Shown here piece after piece: positions 24,901 to 31,136 of a stretch of DNA of 64,000 bases. The notes under the pieces were generated by a model. That model was not told the DNA's origin. It saw only the letters and a program-made list of their open reading frames with translations, and ran no database searches. The translations under genes and the position numbers were made by a program. The stretch's first letter is position 1. Each line of letters starts with the position of its first letter. This DNA comes from an uncultured Myxococcales bacterium (GTDB lineage Bacteria > Myxococcota_A > UBA9042 > CAIXZC01), in assembly GCA_903895725.1 (NCBI GenBank), contig CAITUV010000017.1, positions 1 to 64,000 of the forward strand. Reading direction: 5' to 3'.

Positions 24901-25767
24901 GGCTGCACACACACGGTGAACACGGCGACCTGCTCGGACGACAACCAATGTACCGATGGCGATAAGTGTGCGCTGGGAAGCTGCGTCCCCGGAACGGCCG
25001 TCACCTGCAACGACTCGGAGATCTGTACCACCGATTCGTGCAAGCCAGCGACCGGCTGCACCTACACGCCGGTTGCCAACTGCTGCCACAACAACGGCGA
25101 ATGCAACGACGGGAACCCCAATACGACCGACATATGCTCCAGCAACCAGTGCAAGCACCTCACCGATCCCGGGCTTCCTCACAACAGCTCGACCATCGCA
25201 ATCGAGTACACCAGCAACGGAGGCTGCGGTGACAACTCCAAGTGGTACACCCGCAGCTTCGGCCAGATGACGTTTGCACAGTGCGAGGCCAAGGCCAATC
25301 TCACCGGGTCCCAGTATATCGGAGCGCCGAACCTCTACGACTACACCGCCCCCTACGCCTCCAGCGAGCGGTGGGTCGGCGACAAGGACGCCACCAACGG
25401 CTACGTCAGCGCCGGCGGCTGGGACTCGGTGGGCACGCGCAACAAGAACGACGTGAGCCTCTGCGTCCTGGGCTATGCCAACGGCAATACCCCCGGAAAC
25501 GGCACCTTGTCCGACACCAAGGTTGTCAATGGAAAGACCTACGAATACAAGGATTTCGGCGTCATCAGCGAGAAGACCTGCTACGACTACTGCCGCCAGT
25601 ACGGTGCCCGCCCTCTCAACCCGCAGAGTTTCGGCATCTCCGGCGTCACCCACATGGTGGAGAACCACTCCTGCCACGGCAGCATCCAGTACAACGGCAA
25701 CGGCTACTCTTCGGACGGTGGCGGCTCCCACACCTACCGCTGCGTGATCGGCTACTACGTCGAGTAG
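21928..25767 (+). CDS. Giant Cys-rich repeat lipoprotein, paralogue of 4148-7708 with a different tip
   Basis: Encodes 1,279 residues with lipobox LLAAC (Cys16) and a short acidic spacer. The Cys-rich head is closely homologous to that of the 4148-7708 product (for example GCFLDPCEDSGDC versus GCFLEPCADGKDC). A CNGIDDDCDG motif is near 251, and about thirteen CNDGN/CTDDSCDP modules run to about 1070. The last ~200 residues differ completely from the paralogue and are aromatic- and Gly/Asn-rich (GGCGDNSKWYTRSFGQMTF ... HTYRCVIGYYVE), with only a few cysteines. I read this as a common stalk carrying a variable binding tip. A possible promoter is not clear. Confidence 0.85.
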   Translation: MKRNWMIGVAWLLAACSTGGQVASPDVKDVADGRQEEALVEIEQLDLVEIAPDLHPEELPLELVEEVAPVCTPGKGCFLDPCEDSGDCVLGPCVEHLGTKVCSQTCIEECPAGWTCKQFATEGRDTMFACVSPFTNLCRPCATGGDCKSETGVEDVCVSYGDAGSFCGAQCPDGICPPGYSCVDSVSTEGFASKQCRADVGLCGCSQMARSLGLSTPCQVTNEAGICKGKRTCTDQGLSPCDAPIPEPETCNGIDDDCDGTIDGDLCDDGDACTQDSCSAESGCLHEPLTGSSCDDGDVCTLADHCEEGKCIGAGIDCDDGNLCTSDSCEPTGGCVYTFNNAACDDADPCTVGDSCKKGACAGTSVPCDCQEDDDCLKLEDGNLCNGTLFCDLAAFPQTCKIKPGTAIDCPMPTGIDAPCQEPVCESATGQCSLVPANEGKVCDDQLICTTGSHCVAGACGSGVKLNCEDGNLCTDDSCDPVEGCLHAPNTAPCEDGNPCTMKDACNGGQCSSGIATTCNDANPCTDDSCDPSTGCVYLANSVACDDDNVCTTIDKCQNSECKGAGMLNCNDGNPCTDESCDPVTGCLHANNSSSCSDGNQCTLKDVCTDGACVGMGAMDCTDVNPCTNDACHPTLGCIHEPNTASCNDGNVCTTSDVCQGGACTGTALLVCDDGNVCTDDSCDPKKGCVYVPNKTSCDDGNVCTLGDVCKDGKCSTGTMKDCDDANPCTKDSCSPLSGCLHAPVAGLCDDGDPCTLGDKCGAGVCKPGTPKVCDDGNFCTDDSCGAEGICDFEPNTIACNDANSCTNGDVCAAGKCAGAPIDCDDDNPCTKDSCAPATGCVYSFSTAPCDDKNLCTTKDVCAKGTCTGSVPLTCDDANPCTDDSCDPATGCKHTANAASCDDANACTISDQCGAGWCQGLPLPCDDDNPCTTDSCNPAVGCAHTNNTATCDDGDLCTVADKCKDGACAGGSTISCDDGNACTDDSCDPATGCTHTVNTATCSDDNQCTDGDKCALGSCVPGTAVTCNDSEICTTDSCKPATGCTYTPVANCCHNNGECNDGNPNTTDICSSNQCKHLTDPGLPHNSSTIAIEYTSNGGCGDNSKWYTRSFGQMTFAQCEAKANLTGSQYIGAPNLYDYTAPYASSERWVGDKDATNGYVSAGGWDSVGTRNKNDVSLCVLGYANGNTPGNGTLSDTKVVNGKTYEYKDFGVISEKTCYDYCRQYGARPLNPQSFGISGVTHMVENHSCHGSIQYNGNGYSSDGGGSHTYRCVIGYYVE

Positions 25768-25895
25768 GGACTCGGGGCTCGGGGCTCGGGGCTCGGGGGC
25801 GGGACTCGGTTTGGCCTCCGCTGCCTACGATGTCGGCGTCGGCATCGGCATCGAAATCGCAGTCGTAGTCGCAGTCGCCGTCGTAGCCGCACTCC
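25768..25895. repeat. Composite G/C-rich microsatellite between convergent genes, second copy
   Basis: GGGGCTC units (25770-25800) are followed by TCGGCG/TCGGCA/TCGAAA/TCGCAG/TCGTAG hexamers (25828-25885). Same order and orientation as 19797-19912, and again between two convergent coding regions. Confidence 0.75.
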
Positions 25896-25926
25896 ACACG
25901 AGCCAGCCCGCTCCCCCACCCACCGT

Positions 25927-26649
25927 CTACTCCTGGGCCTTGCCGGTCATGGGCACGAAGCGGACCGGGTAGAGTTCCCTCTCCACCATCCCTTCTGCCG
26001 TCTTCCGGTAGAGCACGAGGTCCTGCCCGTACACCCCCACGGGAGCAATCAGAAGTCCCCCCTCCCTGAGCTGGTCGAACAGCGGCTGCGGCACCCTGGG
26101 CGGAGCGGCCGTGAGCATGATCTTGTCGAACGGTGCCTCTTCCGGCCAACCCGCATACCCGTCGCCGACACGCACGTGCACGTTGCGATAGCCAAGGTCC
26201 GCCAGCGTCTTTTCCGCCCTCTGTCCCAGTGGCTTGACGATCTCGATGGTGTAGACGTCGGCGACGAGCTCCGCCAGAACGGCAGCCTGGTATCCCGAGC
26301 CGGTTCCTATCTCGAGCACCTTGTCGGTTTTCCCGGGCTCGAGCGCCTGGGTCATGCTGGCCACGATGTAAGGCTGGGAGATGGTCTGGTCAAATCCGAT
26401 TGGCAAAGGATGGTCCTCATACGCCTGGTCCGCCAGCTCGTCCGGCACGAAGCGGTGACGGGGCACCTTCTCCATCGCAGCAAGCACCGACTTCGACGTG
26501 ATGTCCCGGTTCGCCATCTGGGTGCGGACCATCCCGGCCCGCTCTCCCTCATACGGGTCCCCCTCCTGCCTCGCTCCGCCAGATGCCTGCTCCCGGCAAC
26601 TCAACGCCAGGACCGCCACGCACACCAGGACTGCGGCGCAGAGCGACAT
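25927..26649 (-). CDS. pcm: Protein-L-isoaspartate O-methyltransferase with lipoprotein signal
   Basis: Encodes 240 residues; ATG 26649 follows GGGAGG. The catalytic domain is a canonical PCMT: PRHRFVPDELADQAYEDHPLPIG, TISQPYIVASMTQAL, the SAM-binding VLEIGTGSGYQAAVLAEL near 110-125, and the C-terminal LREGGLLIAPVG. The enzyme methylates damaged L-isoaspartyl residues with AdoMet. Unusually, the N-terminus is a short hydrophobic segment with an LALSC lipobox (Cys18), predicting export and lipidation. The periplasm lacks AdoMet as far as is known, so either the anchor faces the cytoplasm, or a downstream start (for example Met40, MVRTQMANRD) is used to make a cytosolic form. Confidence 0.85.
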   Translation of the reverse strand: MSLCAAVLVCVAVLALSCREQASGGARQEGDPYEGERAGMVRTQMANRDITSKSVLAAMEKVPRHRFVPDELADQAYEDHPLPIGFDQTISQPYIVASMTQALEPGKTDKVLEIGTGSGYQAAVLAELVADVYTIEIVKPLGQRAEKTLADLGYRNVHVRVGDGYAGWPEEAPFDKIMLTAAPPRVPQPLFDQLREGGLLIAPVGVYGQDLVLYRKTAEGMVERELYPVRFVPMTGKAQE

Positions 26650-26785
26650 GGCAACCTCCCCGATTCCTCCAACTCCAGTCTAGCTCCAACCCCCATCGGA
26701 AGGCAACGTGAGACCCGCCTCTCACGACCCCGCCCCGGTTGCCGGCACCGACGCTCCCGGCAAGCCGCACTCGGAAGCTCGCCCA

Positions 26786-27018
26786 CGTCACAACTGCCGG
26801 GATGATGGCACATCGGCCGAGTTATGACGCCGGGAGCGTCACAACTGCCGGGATGATGCAACATCGGCCGAGTTATGACGCCTGGAGCGTCACAACTGCC
26901 GGGATGATGCAACATCGGCCGAGTTATGACGCCTGGAGCGTCACAACTGCCGGGATGATGGCACATCGGCCGAGTTATGACGCCGGGAGCGTCACAACTG
27001 CCGGGATGATGCAGCATC
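26786..27018. repeat. 51-bp tandem hairpin repeat, array 2 (four copies plus partials)
   Basis: Units start at 26811, 26862, 26913, 26964 and 27015 (partial), always 51 bp apart, with a partial unit before the first. Each carries TGACGC-N5-GCGTCA. Loops are CGGGA, CTGGA, CTGGA, CGGGA, against CCAAA in array 1. It occupies most of the ~500-bp gap between pcm and the ceramidase-like gene, which holds no convincing coding region. Confidence 0.85.
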
Positions 27019-27076
27019 GGCCCCCCCCAGCACTCCAGGCTCATCTCCGCACAGCCAGCCGAGAGCACCCTGCGTC

Positions 27077-27105
27077 TTTACGAACCTCGCGGCCGGGGCT
27101 ATATT
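27077..27105 (+). promoter_or_regulatory. Putative promoter of the ceramidase-like gene
   Basis: TTTACG (27077-27082), 17-bp spacer, TATATT (27100-27105), 43 bp upstream of ATG 27149 and downstream of the 51-bp repeats. Confidence 0.5.
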
Positions 27106-27148
27106 GACACGAGTGCGTCCGAGCCGACGCCTTGCGGAGGTCTGTGGC

Positions 27149-29212
27149 ATGAAACACACTCTCCTGGCGGCATTCGTTTCGCTGTCTGCTCTATTCCTGG
27201 CGTGCTCCGGAGGTACCGACGACAAGTCCGATGGGGCCGGTTCCGGCGAGGTGGCAGCGGACCTGTCCGCCGATGTCGCGGTCGATTCCATCGAGCCGGA
27301 ATCTTCGGTGGAGCCCGACCTGGTCGAGGACACGCCGGCTCCCGACGGCTTCGTCTATCCGCCTCCGGACGACCTGTTCCGGGTGGGCATTGCCGTTGTC
27401 GAAACCCCGGCTCCCATCGGCATTCCGACCGCAGGGTACGGGCAGAGCTACAAGAAGGATGACCCGCACAGCCAGTTCACAGCGTCCTTCGTTGCCTCTA
27501 CGAGCCAGCAGTCCCCCATCACAGCCAAGGCGGCCTACCTGTCCCGGGGCACGGACGAGCTGCTCGTCGTCCGGCTCGACAAGATCGGCACGACGGCCAA
27601 GTTGCTGGACGAGCTTACCCGTCGACTCGACAAGAACACGGGGCGCAAGTGGGATGGCAAGGTCATCCTGGCCTCCAACCACACCCATCTCGGACCCGGG
27701 CGGCTCTGGGAGGATGCCATCGGCGAGTTCGCCAACTACCTCTACTGGCCTCCTTACTATGATCTATACGTGGCCAGCATCCTCGATGCCTGCCTGACTG
27801 CCATCGCCGATGCCGAGCCGGCCCGCTTCGGGTACGGGAAGACCGAGTGCCCCGAGTGCCACAACGACCGCCGCTGCGAGAATCCGGAGTTCCTCGACAA
27901 TACGCTCTGGGTCATGCGGTTCGAGCGTGCGGACGGGAGCCTCAAGGCGGTCTGGCTCGACTTCGCCATCCACGGCACGGTGTTCGGCTACCAGGACAAG
28001 GTGCTTTCCGGCGACGCCCCGGGGAACATTGAGCTCAAGCTCGAGGAGACGTTCGATTCCGATGTGCCGGTGTTCCTGTTCCAGAGCTGGGGCGGAGACG
28101 TGTCTCCCGGCGACCCGACCGTTTCCCCCGTGGAGCCGGTCAACGCAGCCATCCCGAGCGACTTCGACCGCCTCGAGCGCATCGGATACGCGGCATCGAC
28201 GCACGTGCTCGAGCTGCTGCCCGACATCGAGACCACCGACGACGTGACGTTTGCCTCAAACACCCTGCGCATCCCGATCGATGGGACCATCATCGGCTAT
28301 GCGGACGGGGAGTGGCCGTTCATGGACAACGGGGCTATGCTCTGCGGGACCAACCAGGAAAGCCAGTGCTGGGGCGAGCCGGGCGATCCGCCCAAGATGT
28401 TCGGCTGCCTGCCGCTGACCCCCGAGGAGGCCGTCCGCCAGTTCACCCTTTCGACGTTCCGGATCGGCAGCCTTTTCTTCTTCACCCTCCCCGGGGAGCC
28501 GCACGGAGACTACTCGATCGAGTTGACCGGGAAGATCGCCGAGGTGACCGGGTTTGACGACGTCGTCCTGATCGGGTACGCCCAGGACCACTGGGGCTAC
28601 CTGATGAAGGAGTACGACTGGTTCCTCGGGGGGTACGAGCCGACGATCAGTGCCTGGGGACCCAAGCAGGCCGACTACATGGCGGCCCAGCTTCCCCATG
28701 TGGCCAAGAAGCTGCTCGACCCGGCCTACGCTCTCCCCTGGGAACCCCTGGGGTACCGCGAGCAGCCGCTGCTTGCCGGTAAGAAGTACGTGCCCATGGA
28801 TTCCAAGACCGGCATTGAAGCCCGCGTACAGCCGGCCGAAAAGGTGGCCGCCTCCGAGGCCGCCGTGTTCACCTGGTCCGGAGGCGACCCGTGGTTCGGG
28901 ACCCCCTGGGTGACGCTGCAGCGCAAGGACGGCGACAGCTGGGCCCCTGTCCTTCGGAACAACACCACGCCGTTCTCCAACCGGACCGTCTGGCTCCTCA
29001 CATCCCTGGAGATGCTCCCGACCTGGAACGAGGACAAGACGAGCACGACCCGGGACTTCATCTGGACCGTGACCATGCCCGCCAAGCGGAACGTGCCCAC
29101 GCCCGATGAGTTGGCTGCGGGGACCTACAGGTTCCACGTCGAGACCACGGTCCGGCAGGGCGGCGTCGATTCCCCCGCCACCCTCGATTCTGCCCCGTTT
29201 GCCATCGAGTGA
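27149..29212 (+). CDS. Neutral/alkaline ceramidase-like lipoprotein
   Basis: Encodes 687 residues; ATG 27149 sits eight bases after GGAGG. Lipobox LFLAC (Cys19) and an acidic Asp/Glu/Pro spacer to about 65 precede the enzyme domain. Family signatures: RVGIAVVETPAPIGIPTAGYGQ at its start, the NHTHLGPG zinc loop near 177 (NHTHSGPG in known ceramidases), WGGDVSPGD near 314, and the LPGEPHGDYS region, then an immunoglobulin-like C-terminal domain. Known members hydrolyse the amide of ceramides with Zn2+. Here the enzyme should sit on the outer surface and could act on environmental or prey sphingolipids. The substrate is inferred only from family membership. Confidence 0.8.
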   Translation: MKHTLLAAFVSLSALFLACSGGTDDKSDGAGSGEVAADLSADVAVDSIEPESSVEPDLVEDTPAPDGFVYPPPDDLFRVGIAVVETPAPIGIPTAGYGQSYKKDDPHSQFTASFVASTSQQSPITAKAAYLSRGTDELLVVRLDKIGTTAKLLDELTRRLDKNTGRKWDGKVILASNHTHLGPGRLWEDAIGEFANYLYWPPYYDLYVASILDACLTAIADAEPARFGYGKTECPECHNDRRCENPEFLDNTLWVMRFERADGSLKAVWLDFAIHGTVFGYQDKVLSGDAPGNIELKLEETFDSDVPVFLFQSWGGDVSPGDPTVSPVEPVNAAIPSDFDRLERIGYAASTHVLELLPDIETTDDVTFASNTLRIPIDGTIIGYADGEWPFMDNGAMLCGTNQESQCWGEPGDPPKMFGCLPLTPEEAVRQFTLSTFRIGSLFFFTLPGEPHGDYSIELTGKIAEVTGFDDVVLIGYAQDHWGYLMKEYDWFLGGYEPTISAWGPKQADYMAAQLPHVAKKLLDPAYALPWEPLGYREQPLLAGKKYVPMDSKTGIEARVQPAEKVAASEAAVFTWSGGDPWFGTPWVTLQRKDGDSWAPVLRNNTTPFSNRTVWLLTSLEMLPTWNEDKTSTTRDFIWTVTMPAKRNVPTPDELAAGTYRFHVETTVRQGGVDSPATLDSAPFAIE

Positions 29213-29221
29213 TCGGTCTCC

Positions 29222-30076
29222 ATGCCCCGACGACTGCCCGACTGGTTCAAGGTCCGTCTCCCCGCCGATGACGGGGAGCTCAAGCGGGTTGCGGCGCTGC
29301 TCCGCCGACACCGCCTGGCCACGGTCTGCACGTCGGCCCGCTGTCCCAACCTTGCGGAATGTTGGGCATGCGGCACCGCCACCATCATGATTCTGGGCCG
29401 CGAGTGCACTCGAAATTGCCGGTTCTGCGCCGTCTCCACGAGCGCTCACCCGGCACCACCCGACCCCGCGGAACCGGAGCACGTTGCCCAGGCGATCCGC
29501 TCGCTCGGCCTGCGCTACGCAGTGCTCACCTCGGTGACCCGAGACGATCTCCTCGACCACGGCGCCGGGCACTACGCGGCGACCGTGTCCTCCATCCGAG
29601 GCCTCTGCCCGGACGTCACCGTCGAGCTGCTCATCCCGGACCTGGCTGGCCGTGCCGACCTTCTCCAGGTGATCCTCGAGGCCCACCCCCACGTGGTCGG
29701 GCACAACCTGGAAACCGTGCGCCGCCTCACGCCGCTCGTCCGGGATGCTCGAACATCCTACGACCGCTCGCTCACCCTCCTGTCGCTGGTGGCTCGCAGC
29801 GGGACCCCTGCCAAGACCTCGCTGCTGCTCGGCCTGGGAGAAACCGACGACGAGGTCCGGGAGGCCCTTCGGGAGGCCTTCGATGCCGGCGTTCGCCACG
29901 TGGCGCTGGGCCAGTACCTTGCCCCGTCGACCTCTCACGCACCGGTGGCCCGCTATCTGGCACCGGAGGAATTCACGTCCCTGGGCGACTATGCCAGGAG
30001 CCTGGGCTACCACTCCGTCGCCTCGGCGCCGAAGGTGCGCTCCAGCTACCGGGCGGAGGAGTTCGTCACCATCTGA
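29222..30076 (+). CDS. lipA: Lipoyl synthase
   Basis: Encodes 284 residues. It carries both [4Fe-4S] sites of LipA: the auxiliary cluster cysteines C36-x4-C41-x5-C47 (CTSARCPNLAEC) and the radical SAM cluster C62-x3-C66-x2-C69 (CTRNCRFC). The conserved TSVTRDDLLDHGAGH and VRSSYRAEEF at the C-terminus, which supplies the serine ligand, are also present. It inserts two sulfurs into octanoyl groups on E2 and H proteins. It starts 9 bp after the ceramidase-like gene stop with a weak ribosome site, and no lipB is adjacent. Its last 11 bp overlap the convergent DUF2804 gene. Confidence 0.93.
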   Translation: MPRRLPDWFKVRLPADDGELKRVAALLRRHRLATVCTSARCPNLAECWACGTATIMILGRECTRNCRFCAVSTSAHPAPPDPAEPEHVAQAIRSLGLRYAVLTSVTRDDLLDHGAGHYAATVSSIRGLCPDVTVELLIPDLAGRADLLQVILEAHPHVVGHNLETVRRLTPLVRDARTSYDRSLTLLSLVARSGTPAKTSLLLGLGETDDEVREALREAFDAGVRHVALGQYLAPSTSHAPVARYLAPEEFTSLGDYARSLGYHSVASAPKVRSSYRAEEFVTI

Positions 30077-31109
30077 CGGTGTGTCGTTCGGCGAGGCCGA
30101 AGGCGTTCTCGACGGGAATCGAGCGGCCCTTCGAATCAATGATCCGCCCGGAGAAGAGCCCGTACGGCTGGTCGTACGACGAAGCGGCCAGCCCCAGCCA
30201 GATCCTCTCCTTCCGGATGCCCTGCGGCTTGAGCACCAGCTCGACGCGACCGTCCAGCGTGTGCACCCGCCACGACTGCATCGGATCCTCGGGGATATCG
30301 AACCGTGCGGCGGCCAGCGGCTGAAGCGTGTTCCCGACCCACAGACAGTTCTCGTTGAGCACGTTGTCGTCGGCCACCACGTTGTGAGTCAGGTTCAGGC
30401 CCAGGAGGCCGACGTCCGGCCGCAGCGCGGCAAACGTCGCCCAGTTCCAGAACGTCCTGTGCGGATAGTAGGCCTTGTGGAAGTCGAGCAGCGCCACATC
30501 CCGCTCCGGCAACAGCTCGAATCGCTGTCCCCCAACGGTCACGGTCCCGCCGACCGGGCACGCGGACTTGTGCGTGTACATCGGGCGATTTTCAGCCAAC
30601 GGCAACACCACGCTCAGGCCGTGCGTCTTCTGGCTGCTCTCGTCGAGAATCAGTTCCGCCTCGACGGCCGGGAGATCCTTGTGCCCCTCCACGCTCACAC
30701 GGAACGTGTGTCGTCCCCGCGCCAGGTCGTTGTGCAGCTCGATGCGATATCCGGCGGCCTTCAGCGCGGCCTTGTCGTCCCAGAGGTTCAAAGGCAGTCG
30801 AATCGACCCGGGGAGCAGCTTTCGGATGTGCTCGAACGCCTTGCCCGTCCGCCGATCGCACACGTGGGTCCACGAGGTGATGAGGAAGCCGGCATCGACC
30901 ACGGCCACGCTCAGGTAGAAGTCCGGGTGGATGACTGCCAGGTGCTCCCATTCCTTGAGGCGGAACCGCCGGAACGCCAGAGGTCCCGGCACTCCCTCGC
31001 ACTCCAGCAGGTTCAGGCTGCCAAACGGGGCCGAGAAACGCCCGAAGCACGCCTGTCCTCCTTCTACCGCCTTCTCCCTGGCATCCAGAAGCATGGGTTC
31101 CATCTTCAT
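30066..31109 (-). CDS. DUF2804 family protein
   Basis: Encodes 347 residues without signal peptide or membrane helix. The whole chain fits the DUF2804 pattern of a two-domain beta-rich protein: WEHLAVIHPDFYLSVAVVDAGF, then GHKDLPAVEAELILDE, MYTHKSACPVGG, and HKAYYPHRTFWNWATF. Family function is not established; distant similarity to the AttH/hydroxyneurosporene-type lipocalin-like fold has been noted for such proteins, which would fit a lipophilic ligand. It lies 27 bp downstream of the Cys-rich/PPC lipoprotein gene on the same strand and may be the last gene of that group. Confidence 0.8.
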   Translation of the reverse strand: MKMEPMLLDAREKAVEGGQACFGRFSAPFGSLNLLECEGVPGPLAFRRFRLKEWEHLAVIHPDFYLSVAVVDAGFLITSWTHVCDRRTGKAFEHIRKLLPGSIRLPLNLWDDKAALKAAGYRIELHNDLARGRHTFRVSVEGHKDLPAVEAELILDESSQKTHGLSVVLPLAENRPMYTHKSACPVGGTVTVGGQRFELLPERDVALLDFHKAYYPHRTFWNWATFAALRPDVGLLGLNLTHNVVADDNVLNENCLWVGNTLQPLAAARFDIPEDPMQSWRVHTLDGRVELVLKPQGIRKERIWLGLAASSYDQPYGLFSGRIIDSKGRSIPVENAFGLAERHTVRW

Positions 31110-31136
31110 CCCCCCCTGACCCCAGAGCCCTGACCC

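Noticed and set aside
23710..25731. A long frame antisense to the second Cys-rich lipoprotein
   Set aside because: Same cause as at 4298-8032: repeats with strong codon bias leave a shadow frame.
17221..27018. CRISPR array at the 51-bp repeats
   Set aside because: About 46 of each 51 bases are conserved and the variable part is only five bases, so there are no spacers; no cas gene is present.
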